From contig BSBM01000865.1 of assembly GCA_027924585.1 (NCBI GenBank), positions 7,243,001 to 7,307,000 on the forward strand: a stretch of 64,000 bases of DNA. Reading direction: 5' to 3'. Every line of letters begins with the position of its first letter. Within the stretch, counting starts at the first letter, position 1. Shown here one piece after another: positions 35,860 to 47,360 of the stretch. Source of the DNA: Larix kaempferi (lineage: Eukaryota > Streptophyta > Pinopsida > Pinales > Pinaceae). The notes below the pieces were generated by a model. The model saw nothing but the letters and a program-made list of their open reading frames with translations. It made no database searches and was not told the origin of the DNA. The position numbers were made by a program, and so were the translations under genes.

Positions 35860-36375
35860 CTCTATATATGCATCATGCTGGATGCTGGATATGATTAGTT
35901 GGATCATTTATATGTATGTATGCATCATGTTGGATGCTGGATATGATTAGTTGGATCATTTATATGTATGTACGCATCATGTTGGATGTTCGATATGATC
36001 AGTTGGATCATTTATATGTATGTATGCATCATGTTGGATGCTGGATATGATGAGTTGGATCATGTGTATGTATCTGTAGATGTATCAGGTGTATACATTG
36101 TATGATCAGGTAGATCATGTATGTTGATATGTATCAAGTATGATTAGGGGGATCATGTATTTGTATATGTATCAGGTGGATACATTGTATGATTAGGTAG
36201 ATAATGTATGATGATATGTATCAGGAAGATACTGTGTATGCATCAGGTGGATGCATTGTATGATCAAGATGATCAAGGATGATGAGCTTCAGGATGTTGC
36301 TCCAAATAACATGTGTTAGGACGATGTAGTGATGGTGATCAGGATGATCATGTGTACATCAGGATGATGTATGGT
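35860..36375 (+). repeat. Hairpin array with changing stems, element E
   Basis: The first part has about 57-bp units (four copies) with the blocks GCATCATGTTGGATGC and GATCAGTTGGATC. Further hairpins on the sense strand include ATGATC/GATCAT at 35995-36011 and 36102-36118, GCATC/GATGC at 36026-36041, ATGTATC/GATACAT at 36167-36185, GTATC/GATAC at 36218-36232, ATGCATC/GATGCAT at 36238-36256 and ACATC/GATGT at 36356-36370. Loops are AGTTG, AGGTA, AGGTG, AGGAA or AGGAT. This is the counterpart of the array in A. Confidence 0.88.
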
Positions 36376-36423
36376 GAGTATTAGGTTGATACTCTATGGC
36401 CGTGGACAGGTTGTGCAGATAAG

Positions 36424-37020
36424 CATATAATAGCACCCTGGGAGGTTTGCAGATTCTCTTGATAGGTTTTTCCACTGGCATATAATAGCTCCCTAAGAGA
36501 TCTAGCAAATGCTCTTTCGAGGTTTTTCTTTGGGAGGACATATAATAGCACCCTGGGAGGTTTGCAGATTCTCTTGCTAGGTTTTTCCGCTGGCATATAA
36601 TAGCTCCTTGGGAGATCTAGCAAACGTTTTTTCGAGGATTTGTCCTATGGCATATAATAGTGCCCTGGGAGATCTGATAGGTTGGGATGTGCTCCTGTAA
36701 TAAGTCCTGGGATGCTCTTTCGAATTTTTTCCATGACCACATGTAATATCGCCCTGGGAGATCTGATAGGTTGGAATGTGTTCCCATGATAAATCCTGGG
36801 ATGCTCTTGTGAGGTTTTGTGGTGATCACATATAATAGCGCCCTGGGAGATACGATAGGTGGAGCTGTGTGATCGTAATCAGTCCTAGGATTCTCTTTCA
36901 AGGTTTTGTGGTGGGGTCACACGTAATAGATCCCTGGGAGATCCAATAGGTTGGGCTATGTGCCCGTAATAAGTCCTGGGATGCTCTTGTGATGTTTTGT
37001 GACACACATAATAAGTCCTG
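36424..37020 (+). repeat. Tandem repeat of about 52-90 bp in the 3' untranslated part of E
   Basis: CCCTGGGAG and variants recur at about 36436, 36488, 36551, 36604, 36662, 36751, 36840 and 36930. The last units are spaced 89-90 bp and the first ones 52-63 bp. It is homologous to 12040-12670 of A read on the opposite strand. Confidence 0.88.
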
Positions 37021-37114
37021 AGGATTCCACAGTATGGCCAGTGATGATGATCCAGAGAAGAACACTTGTGCTAGCAGATCTGTGTCGAGAAATACCTTCC
37101 TAGTTAAGAGGGAT

Positions 37115-37762
37115 TGTTGATGTATATGTAACTTTGGAATGTATTTCACCCATTTATATTGTATTCCTATAGAGATGTTATTAGTCCTCTATACAGAAAT
37201 TTTGTATTCTTATAGAGATGTTATTATTCATCTATACGAAAGTGCCGTCATTTATATTGTAAGTGTCGTAACTTATACTTGATGGGTTATTAGACCACCT
37301 TGATGGGGTCGGCCCTGTATGAGTCATGTGGGTAAAAGGGTTATTAGACCACCAAGTGTGGGGTCGGCCCGGATTAAGTTAACCATGGGTTATTAGGCTA
37401 ATCTAGACAAGTCAACCCCATTAGTTTATAGGGTAGGATAGGACAAGTATAAATAGAGATCGGGAGATCTCTATTTGATCACTTATTACAGACACTTCTC
37501 TCATTCGAAAAGTGGCACACTTGTGAGGAGGAGGATCTGGTGCTAAGAGAAGACTATCTCTTGTAATTTTGTTGTATCATTGCTCTTTCTATCTCTGAGA
37601 AATTTGCAAGGTTTTTCACCTTCTTGGTTTTCCCCTGTGAAACTCTGTGTCTCTTGTGTGCCTGCATTATTGTGTCCATTATTGATATGTTGTAGATATG
37701 TTGTACATGTTATTCTCTCAGTTAAGATCTTAGATCAGATTGAAAATTCTGAAAAACTAACA
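37115..37762 (+). repeat. 3' LTR of element E
   Basis: 648 bp, TGTTGATGTATATG to AAAACTAACA, preceded by the purine tract GTTAAGAGGGA. The TATA-hairpin repeats at 37448-37476. It has an extra tandem duplication near 37190-37250 relative to the 5' LTR. Confidence 0.92.
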
Positions 37763-37767
37763 CATGA

Positions 37768-40140
37768 AAACTGTTGGGGCGTTCGTTAGCTCAAAAGGCA
37801 TAACCACAACCTCATAGTGCTCGTAACGGGTTCTAATAGCCGTCTTAAAGATGTCCTCATCTTTAATTATGACTTGATGGTACCCCAACCTCAAGTCTAT
37901 GTTATAAAATATCTTCGCATCACATAGTTGATCAAACAGATCATCAATGTAGGGCAAAGGATATATGTTATTTATGGTCATTTTATTTAACAGATGGTAA
38001 TCTATGCATAAATGCATAGCTCCGTCCTTTTTTTTAATAAAAATGACAAGTGCTCCCCACGGAGACATGCTTGGCATTATATAATTTTTATCAATCAGTT
38101 CCTTAAGTTGTGATGTAAGTTCATTAAGTTCCAGAATATTCATTCTGTAAGGAGCCTTTGAGTTTGGTACCACCCTCGGTACTAGCTCAATGGTTAAATC
38201 TATTCCCTTTTCGGAGGTAGTCCTGGAATTTCTTCCGGGAATACATCAGAAAATTCCTTTAGAATGGGTATGTCTTCCAATTTTAACTTATTTTCCTTAG
38301 TCGATTGGTCGTCATTAATTACATTTACAGCAAACAACTTACACCCTTTACGAAAAACCTTTTTAACTTGTAAAGCATAAATTTGTCTAACAGAAGCCTT
38401 TCTAGGAATTCCTTTTACTGCTACAGTTTCACAATTATCGTTCAAACAAGTAAAAGTCTTTTCAAAACAATTTAACACTACCCTATGTTTTTCCAACCAA
38501 TCCATTCCAATCAGAACATCGTAAGAGCCTAAAGGTAACACATTCAGCTTAACATGAGTCCTAAACTGATTCATTACTAATTCACACTCTTTCACATAAT
38601 CAATCACCTTTCTTTTAGTTCCAGTAGCTAATTTGACCAACCATGACTTTTCAAACTTGTCTATTTTCATATTGCAACATTTAATTAAATCAGGTGACAC
38701 ATAGCTAAGACTTGCTCCTGGGTCAATTAAAATAGAAATGGGTTTAATTTTCAGCATACCTTTTACTTCAACCATGGAAGTTTGATGATCAGCCTGTTTG
38801 TTTTCCAAGGCTGCATTGATTTTGGGCATCTCCCTCGCTAGGTCACCAATAGTGGCCTCCTCCTTTACTGTGTGTATGTTGTTGACGATTCTCTTTCTGA
38901 GTGGGCAATTTGATGCATAGTTGGGTCCTTGACAGTCCCAACATTTAATAGATTATTTATGTTCATTGTTTTTAACAAAATTTTTAGGTGTATCACTGTT
39001 TCTTGCAGCTATAAATTTTGACTGTCCATTACCTCTTGAGTTAATCCCTTGAAATTTTTGGTTAGAATAATTACGTGAATTATTATTTCCAAAGTTGCAA
39101 GTAAAGGAAAAATGTTTTTTCCTTTGTTCAAAATTATTAGGCTTCTTTACTTTCCAGCTTGGTATGCCTTCCCTTTTCTTGTTTTGTTCATAACAGATAT
39201 TTTCTGTTCTCATGGCCTCTTCAAGAGTTATAGGATCATCATACTCAATTCTATCATTTATATGGGAGGGTAAATAGCTTAGAAATATCTGCACCTTAGG
39301 CTTTTCTTTAGTAATGTAAGGCACATACCTTAACAAATTTAAAAACTTGCTGCTTAATTCCCTCATATCCATGGAACCTAACTTTAATTCATAAAACTCT
39401 TTAGCTCGTTCCTCATAATATTGTTCCGATAGAAACTTTCTTTTAAAGTATTTCTTAAAGTTACTCTAGTTTACACTTTTCTCTTTTAAGCCTTTTACTC
39501 GTTTCATATCTTGCCACTAGATGTCTGCTTTTCCAGTCAGATTATAAATTGCCATTTTCATTTTTAAATGACTTGAGTAGTTGTAAATTTGAAAATATTT
39601 ATTCATACCAGACAACCATGCTTCAACTGCCTCACTCTTTTTTGTTTCTCCGTTAAAAGTTGGTGGTTTAATCTTCTTAAATTCTCCAGAAATTTCTTCA
39701 TATGGTTTGTACTTCTTCGTTTTAATGTAGCAGTCACTTTCACTACTATCACTAGAGTACTTATTCTTTTTCCTATGTGCTTTTTCATAAAATTCAGAAG
39801 AAGAGTTGCTGTCATAATCAGTTAATTTTAACTTTTTATCCTTACGTTCATAGGTAATGGTTCCAGATTCAAACTTATTTTATGTTCTTTTATCCTTATT
39901 GTTATTATGAAATTCATCTAGCAAAATTTGATTCAACTCCTCTTCATCTTTTAGGATTCGTTCATTCTCCTCCTTAACAGTTTTTATCTCTATTTATAAA
40001 TATTTTACTGTCCTTAGTAATTCAGATGAATTATCATTTAATTCAACAAATAAATTTTCTGCATTAATGTGTCCTTGTTCATAATTATTTGGTTCATTAT
40101 TATGGGACCTATCCTCAGCTGACTCTTCTGGTCCTTCCAT
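37768..40140 (-). pseudogene. gag-pol: Gypsy gag, protease and RT amino part of element D
   Basis: The frame opens with an ATG at 40140 (MEGPEESAED). A charged amino region follows, then the gag block with FKRKFLSEQYYEERAKEFYE at about 39390-39460 and RYVPYITKEKP. The zinc knuckle CWDCQGPNYASNC near 38944-38900 has its His replaced by Asn. The protease motif SILIDPGASLSYVSP lies near 38735-38690 (Ser of DSG-type replaced, Asp kept). RT starts with [14 protein letters not shown] and IDLRLGYHQ, and [10 protein letters not shown] ends at the E insertion. Stops and frameshifts are present between gag, protease and RT. The layout is normal for a gypsy chromovirus. Confidence 0.88.
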
Positions 40141-40264
40141 ACCTGCAGACTAAATTTATAAACTACTGAAACTGAAACAATAAACAAAAATCAGAAAATT
40201 GCAATTATGTTTTAGATTTTAAATGCGCGAGTTGAGCCACTTCAGGCCTAGTACTTGAACTTGC

Positions 40265-40276
40265 GCTCTGATACCA
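40265..40276 (-). other. Primer binding site of element D
   Basis: The minus strand reads TGGTATCAGAGC, 2 nt from the LTR edge at 40279. Confidence 0.9.
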
Positions 40277-40278
40277 CA

Positions 40279-40927
40279 TGTAACATCCCCAATTTTCACA
40301 AAAAATTAAAAATTTCTGAGTAGCATTAAATGCCTATATTTGTTATGTGAAAGTATCGTTAATGATAATTTAAATTCATTTAAGCACGAACTTATTATGT
40401 ATTATGATGACACAATCTTCACTTAGTCGTCAATGTTATAATTACGTTACCTTGATTACAAACAATGTTTATATTTTGGTTGTAACTGTCTTTACTGCAA
40501 GCGAATGAATGGATGCATGTATTTATGTTGGAACGATATGCTGGATGTTTTAATACTATATTTTTCTCTGAATAATTGTGGTTACCTATTATATATATAA
40601 ACATTGTCACTTAACTTAGCTCATTCTATATTATTGTTTTAATCATAAATACTAACTGTTTGGTTTTCTTGTTTCATGAAGGTGTCCTATGGGTACCTCG
40701 AGGCTTACTTAGCTACTAGCTAGCTAATGCACTTAAAATTCTGTTACAAATCACAGATAAGAGTGAGATTCCAAACTGAAGCATAATCGGTGTAAGTCAA
40801 TTTGACTTAGCTGTACTTCAATTAGCCTTCGATGTTAAGTACAAACGTATAGATAACTTTACTTTGTACAAGGGTAAGACCTACCCTAGATATGATTATT
40901 AATTTAAGGATTTTATTCAATATGATG

Positions 40928-40960
<33 letters not shown>

Positions 40961-43149
40961 AGCTGCATACATTTTACATAGCTTAGTAATGTCTTATGTA
41001 TTCACTTCTGAATTCCATAGAGTTTAAACTTCACATTCAAAATCATTCTTATACAATATTGTTTTAATGGTATTAATGTCATAGCTTAAATGTATTCGAA
41101 GGTCAACTATAGTTTTTATACATGTACGTTTTAATATGGCAATGTTACGACCATGAATTAAAAACTTGTAATGTGAGGATTTGGTAACAAGACCTAACTA
41201 TATGTTATAAGCTATATGCTATAAACTAATATGCAAATATATATACTATATCCTATATGCATAGTGTAGTCCACGGATTACTCTAAAATGGAATTATATA
41301 CTATATGCATATAACTATCAATAGACCACAAATTTAACGATGGTGGAACTCTGCGTTGGCAAAAGTACTTGGATCAGGTAGTTGTAACACTTAAATGTTA
41401 TTTAATGTGGTTTTCAATGAAATCCCACTGGCGACCCCGTGGCAAGCCTTCATGTGATGTTTCTTGGGTTTTTCATTAAACCCTAGCTATGTTTTGATTG
41501 ACCTCAACGAGGCTTAACTTCGAACATTCATTTGGCATTGGTAGTGGTAGGAGAGGTCGACCGGCTCTCGACAAACTAGGGTTTGTAAACAACTACTACG
41601 AATCCCTCCAGGGTTTCAATACCGATACCTCATAACCTGCATCTTTGTCAACCATAGGCTATATGAACCAGAGTCTTTTTACAACATTTTTTATCTCTTA
41701 CTGGGTTCAATGGAAAATCTTTACACCACAAGTTTGATGCTGTAACCACAACCATTGCATACGTTAGTGAAGTTTCTTGGGATTTGATGGGGCATGCTGA
41801 TGAATTCGAAGGTAATGTAATAGTCAACCTTAAGTGTTTCGTCAAGTGTTTTAATGATACATCGTTTTAAAACAATTTGTTTGAGTTAGTTCATTTATAA
41901 CATGATTTATCCAGTTACCTTGATGATAATATTGACATGTCAATCCCTCGGCATTTGGTTAAGGTTAGCGAGAGAGGGATAGGAGCTTATTTGGCCTTGG
42001 TAAGCCTCGGTGATTCCCTATGGGTGCAAGAGGTGAAGCTTGGCATTGATGTCGGTCTGGTTTTGGCTTTGCTAAGATTTCTTTTTAACTTGTAATTGAT
42101 TTTACAGTTTGTTGTAAATTTATAAGCCGTATGGTATTTTGTATAGCGACGGTTGAACCCTTGATCCTTGGCTTGCATTGGTTTCTCACTACTTCCCTTC
42201 ATTACTGTTTGTAAAATAATATATATATGGATTAATAAAAGATAACTTCTGGTTTTTAATATGTGGATTATTAATATTCAAACTATGCTTACTGCCTTCT
42301 CGTTCTTTTCATATGGGTAATTCAATGTGGTTGTATTTCGATTTGGTAAAATCCCTTCGGGCTATGAAAATGTTTCTAGGTGGAAACCCTATGTGTTACA
42401 AATGTTAATGTTTATAAGTTATCTACTAGGGGTTTCAAACCCAGTTCTTGCTTACGCACTTAAGTTGTAATGTGAGGAATTATAATTCCAAACCGCAAGT
42501 TTGGGTGAGTCGAGACTTGAACCCTAAACCTCTGCGTAATTGGTTAAATTCTAAACAGATTTTTTTTAAAGAGATGATACAGGGTACCTGTATTGATCTT
42601 CCAACCCTGTACCAAGCTGTGAATCTTGTATCAATCGGTTTATGTAAATTAAAATTGTACTGACCCACTGGGTGAGCCCTTGCGGTCTCAAACCCGAGTC
42701 TATATTGTTTACAGTGATGCTGCATGTATAAATTCCTTGTATAAATCAATAGTTGAAATAAAATGAAAATAGTGTAATTCTCCATAAACATGTTTGACTT
42801 AGCATGTTTATGTTTTAAAGAATAGTTCTTGTGTGAGATAAAATGGGATGGATAATTATAGTAAAATGATGCATGATACTTAATGTTTGATAAAGGATAA
42901 ATACATGTTTATAGATGTTTTCGCATATAATATTTCAAAATTTGATTGGTTAGAATTTGATTCAGAGACTATTACCTATGTATTAAGCCATGCGTTGCTA
43001 TGAAATGTTAAACTCTAAGAGATAAGCTATATTTCTTAAATGTTTTCGATAGAGAATAAGAGAGCTTAGTTTGGTTTTAAAAGAAGACTGCAAAGTTTAT
43101 TTGCCAAGTATATATATATATATATATATTATTTATTAGTTTTTGTAGT
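40279..43149 (-). repeat. 5' LTR of element D, cut by element G
   Basis: Begins TGTAACATCCCC on the plus strand and follows the left LTR until about 27410 of that copy, then is broken after GTAGT at 43149 by element G. About 1.1 kb of LTR should lie beyond the window. Confidence 0.88.
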
Positions 43150-43866
43150 TGTTGCTTGGGATTTCTCCCAAGCATGTGCTAAAGAGCACCTGCTAACTTG
43201 TAGCAGTAGTCTCAATGTAAAAGTAAAAAACTAATGTAAATAACAGTAAATCAGATCTAACATGTGCAAAGAAATAAAACAAGATTTAAGAAGAATAAAC
43301 AATGAGATCTATGAGAAAAACTAGAAATAAAAAATTTAATCTTTTGTATTACCTCAAATGGTTAGGATGGTGAGTTTCAACAGCTCCAAGGTTGAGATGC
43401 TCCAATGGTCCAATGGTCTCTTCTTCTCCAAAGCTCTAATGGGCATCTTCAAACTCAGAAGTGAGGCTAGGGCTCTCAAGAGTGAATTTGGCATCATAAG
43501 GATAGGATGAATGTGGATGAATAGTGAGGAGCCCCTATCACCTTTTTATAGTTTTTCGATGATGGGGAATACCATTATGGTTTAAGGAAACCAATGGTAT
43601 TGACCAAAATGGTTTAGGTCTCTTTTTCCCTCTTTTTCCTTTTTTGAATATCTTTTGAATATTATTTCCTTTTATGGGAATTTTGGACCATTTTTAGGGT
43701 TTTTTGTGTTTTTTGAGGAAAAATACATATTTTGAGGGGGAAAAGGTGTATTATGGTCTTTTTGGTGACCTTTTAAAGGTTTTAGAGGCTCAAATGGTGG
43801 AAAAAGTGAACAAATGGGTCATGTGAATAAGGGAATCAGCTAGTGAGCACTTTTTGGGTGTTAACA
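43150..43866 (-). repeat. 3' LTR of element G
   Basis: Plus-strand ends TGTTGCTTGGG and ...GGTGTTAACA, 717 bp, a TG...CA pair with inverted terminal bases. It interrupts the LTR of D after GTAGT. No second copy is in the window. Confidence 0.7.
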
Positions 43867-43880
43867 GATTGCCCCCTGAT
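43867..43880 (-). other. Polypurine tract of element G
   Basis: The minus strand reads ATCAGGGGGCAATC directly before the LTR start TGTTAACACC. Confidence 0.7.
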
Positions 43881-45069
43881 GTGTGAGGGCAGGAGCTCAT
43901 TGTATGGCCGATAGACATAATAGTTCTTTTGTCTTTTTCCTGGGGCTTGGACAAGAGAAGAGACCGATTGGAGACTGAAACAACAGTCCCTTGGAATATG
44001 CAAAAAATGAAAAAACACATGGCCTCAAAAAGAATGAGGAATAATCTCTGATAATGGACAAGGCAGGCATACCCATGCTTGTATTAAGACATATACATAA
44101 TAACTAGGCCCAAGAAGGGGAACTGAATAATACATAAAATAATGTTGGTAGATCATGATGGTCCAGAGGGGACACAATGTTGCGACATACTCATGGTCAT
44201 ACCATGACTGATCTGAAGGACTGATACAATGGAAAAGAGCAACAACCATTCCGAATAGGATGTCAGAAAGGCTGATGACCTGTTGAATCTGAAGGTGTCC
44301 AACTGCTGAGAGTATATGTAACTGTATACTCGAGGGAGTTTAAAACTGGGGTACTTCCAAATACTGTCACCATGTGCAGCCTAGATATCTATAGGAATAT
44401 GTAACTGGTTGTTTCTCAATTGGACTCATAAATGTGGTAGAGTCAGGTGATATCAGGGGTCTTCAACAAATAACTACAAGGACCGATACACTGTACGAGT
44501 CTCAATGATGCGATCAAGGTGTTAACATCGAGCATGTGAGAAACAATCATTTGGAAAGGCACTGAGGACTCCTTTAAAAATGATTCGTAGGCACTCATCA
44601 TTAATTGTGATGAGTCCAAGGCACAGGGACCTCTAGGTCTATCCTCTGGAATAGATTTGGTTGGTGTCAATAGAGGGAGACCGGAAACTACCAAGGGAAT
44701 GATGTTTCCTTGATAGGAGCGCGAGGTGTACAACCGAAGTGTGATAGTATTGATGGTAGGACTGACACACTGTGGGGATGGGGAATAACTAGGGTCATAG
44801 AGTGGGTTGACTCAAACTTCCTTTGTTCAAAGCAAGATGACCTGGTTGAACTGGCAGCATAGGAAACTGACTTTGAGGTGTGGGGATCATAGCTTAAGGG
44901 ATCAGAGGTATGTATTATAGATTGGAGTGAATCTAGGGGACAAGTTGATGGATGCTATTGAGAGACTCTCAGGGTGACATACTGGAGAATACTCTTAAAA
45001 AAGGTGACCATAATTGGGAAGCTACCCTATGAGTAGACATGATCAGTTGTGGCACCGAAAAGCACCGTT
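43881..45069 (-). other. Non-coding interior of element G
   Basis: No frame with family signal. Short frames at 44025-44249 and 44443-44733 have no recognisable motif. Probably 3' untranslated DNA. Confidence 0.5.
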
Positions 45070-45635
45070 GGGTCCTTCTTCATGGTTTTAATGAGCTCCA
45101 AAAAGGGATAAAAGTGTGCTCTGAAATGGTACTGTCCTGTGGATTTATGCGAGCCCAGGACTGTTCATGCTCATGCGTGCTTTCATTTTTAGGGAGTTTG
45201 AAAACGATAAGAAGACTCTGAATTAGTGGAGGAGTACCATCCTGTGTATTTGTACGAGCCCAAGACGGTGATTGCTCATGGTTGCTTTCAATTTTGGAGA
45301 GTCTGAAAGCGGTAAGTAGACTCAGTTGGTGTTCTTTTCTGTATGTTTGTCTCCAAGGCCCGAAAAAGCATAAAATAATGCGAATGGAGAACTCTTCTAG
45401 CCGATGTGACTAGAGTATACCTTTTTTCATAATTAGTCTACAAGGTCTGGAAAAGGGGTAAAATTATACTAGGTAGACGCCCTTTCAGATACTTTTAGCG
45501 AGCATGGAGGGAAGCAAGATTGCTCGGTGATCGTTTCATTTTTTTAGGAGTCAGAAAAGAGATTAACAGAAACTCCCTAAGTGCCTTTTTCGTAAAAGAG
45601 TTGTTCAGCCCAAAAGAGGGATAAAATTACACCGA
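45070..45635 (-). repeat. Diverged tandem repeats in the 3' part of element G
   Basis: Two alternating block types recur: one with GAGCYC...AAAAGGGATAAAA near 45090, 45360, 45440 and 45615, and one with a GCGAGC(C/A) or ACGAGCC block followed by TTTCA(T/A)TTTT and a GAAA-rich end near 45150, 45255 and 45500. Units are strongly diverged. The last 265 bp (45371-45635) recur at 53695-53959. Confidence 0.65.
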
Positions 45636-45636
45636 T

Positions 45637-46045
45637 TAGAAAACCCAGCAAAGCTTCCTCAATATAGATGACCAGCAATATACAAAGATGAAACCCTGAG
45701 ACATGATCTCCTCCTCCACAATAGCAGACCTCTCCTCCACAAGTGCGCTATCCTCAAGTGATTGAGTGTATCAAATGAGGAACACACCTCCTCTATTTAT
45801 ACACTACTCTGATATGTATTTTACACAAGTACATGTAGGCTCGTATTTAACCATTAGGTTAAATACCCAATTATAACTAACTGGGCCGACCCCCACATGG
45901 TGGGTCTAATAACCCTAGTTACCACACCCAACTAGGAGGAATAAACATATCCGGATTTATAGTATAATCACATCGGAGGTATGGAACATCTCCGGAATAA
46001 ATAATATACAAATATAATATTCTTTGAAGTTACAATATTTCAACA
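45637..46045 (-). repeat. 3' LTR of element F, end missing
   Basis: It matches 53287-53694 and ends ...ATTTCAACA. The TATA box CTATTTATA (minus TATAAATAG) is at 45793-45801. Confidence 0.88.
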
Positions 46046-46060
46046 CTCCCCCTTAACGAG
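46046..46060 (-). other. Polypurine tract of element F
   Basis: The minus strand reads CTCGTTAAGGGGGAG, next to the LTR start TGTTGAAATA. Confidence 0.85.
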
Positions 46061-46282
46061 AAGGATATTATAACAGTATCTGCACGAGCAAGGAGTCATC
46101 AACATCATACATGATACATCTATAAATCATTGGAAGCTTTCTCAACATCATCAGTAACTTAGACAGTTACTGGAACATCTTCAATACTGGAACATCAACA
46201 TCTTCAGTACTAAGTCTTTTTCTTCTGTAGCACTCAAACAGCTACAGCAACATCAATATCTGAATCCTCATGATCGTCAGCA

Positions 46283-46700
46283 TTGTCATCACACGATCAT
46301 CAGCATCATCACACACGATCATCAGCATCGTCATCACACGATCATCAACATCGTCATCATACGATCATCAACATCGTCACACACGATCATCAGCATCGTC
46401 ATGACACGATCATCAACATCATCATCACACGATCATCATCACACGATCATCAACATCGTCATCACACGATCATCAGCATCGTCACACACGATCATCATCA
46501 TCGTCATCACACGATCATCAGCATCGTCACACACGATCATCAGCATCGTCATCACACGATCATCAACATCATCATCACACGATCATCAACATCGTCATCA
46601 CACGATCATCAACATCGTCACACACGATCATCAGCATCGTCATCACACGATCATCAGCATCGTCACACACGATCATCAGCATCTGGATCATCTCAATCTA
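46283..46700 (-). repeat. Tandem array of 20-25-bp hairpin units, element F
   Basis: About twenty units such as ACGATCATCAGCATCGT. Each has the stem ACGAT/ATCGT around CATCAGC or CATCAAC (for example 46338-46354). Frames across it encode only Ser/His/Asp/Gln repeats and are not genes. Confidence 0.9.
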
Positions 46701-46739
46701 CATGATCAACATCATTGTCATCTAGATCAGCACAATCGT

Positions 46740-46965
46740 TATCTAGATCAACAGTATTAGTATCCACACCAATACAAGTATACACATCATCAATACAAGT
46801 ATTCACACAATACAAGTATACACATCATCCATACAAGTATTCACACAATACAAGTATATCATCAATAGCATGTATTCTCACTAATACATCTATCATCAAA
46901 AGCATGTATTCTCACTAATACATCTATCATCAAAAACCATGTATTCTCACTAATACATAGCAGCA
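46740..46965 (-). repeat. AATACAAGTAT and ATGTATT hairpin repeats, element F
   Basis: Repeats of AATACAAGTAT are followed by three copies of a 7-bp hairpin: ATGTATT, loop CTCACT, AATACAT, at 46870-46889, 46904-46923 and 46939-46958. Confidence 0.85.
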
Positions 46966-47360
46966 TATCCTGCAACACACATGATCATATTACAGGATGA
47001 TCAATCCCTCTCTCTTTAGGACATAGGTCCATGGATGATACAATCCATATCAAGTTCCAGGATGATCAATCCTTATCACTTTAAGACAAGTCTCATGTCT
47101 AGGGACGATGCAATCCCATCATGTACATTTTGAACCCAGTTCATGGACGATGCAGTCCTCTCACGTACATTTTGAACCGAGGTCCAGGGACGATGCAGTC
47201 CTATCTTCAATTCTCGGAGACATCAATCTATGGATCAATTCTGGGACCTCAGTCCGGGGATGATGCAATCCCCTGCCTGTTCATTCAGGACTTCATTATC
47301 GGAGACCCAGTCTACGACTCTATTCTGGGACCTCAGTCCGGGGACGATGCAATCCCCTGC

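Larger units (their letters stand above)
30915..37762 (+). mobile_element. Element E: Ty1/copia inserted in the RT of D
   Basis: 6848 bp, flanked by CATGA at 30910-30914 and 37763-37767. It separates the gypsy RT motifs TNAPTVFMC and VLHQYLDKF. Order: 5' LTR, primer site, long leader, gag scrap, intron-like intervals with an integrase scrap, RT-RNase H, hairpin array, 89-bp array, purine tract and 3' LTR. It belongs with A and F by leader, RT and array similarity. It has even less coding capacity than A, because gag and protease are also lost. Confidence 0.93.
24251..43149 (-). mobile_element. Element D: large Ty3/gypsy chromovirus, split by E
   Basis: Minus-strand order: 5' LTR (43149-40279, incomplete), primer site, gag, protease, RT (split by element E), RNase H, integrase with C-terminal chromodomain, purine tract and a 3' LTR of 4284 bp (28534-24251). 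The long LTR and chromodomain suggest a Tekay/Del-like chromovirus; that clade assignment is inference. The right LTR is cut at 43149 by element G, so its last part and the second target copy lie outside the window. Frameshifts and stops are frequent and the two LTRs differ visibly, so it is older than A or C. Confidence 0.9.

Noticed and set aside
42448-42791. Overlapping frames of 71 and 103 codons within the LTR of D
   Set aside because: The copy in the other LTR (about 26500-26830) does not keep an equivalent frame, and the region is LTR DNA.
24251-43149. Reading D as two separate gypsy elements
   Set aside because: RT motifs continue exactly across element E with a 5-bp duplication, and the outer LTRs match, so it is one element.
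46283-46760. Frames of 119-140 codons rich in Ser, His, Asp and Gln
   Set aside because: They are translations of a 20-25-bp tandem array and exist in more than one frame; no start context or conservation supports a gene.
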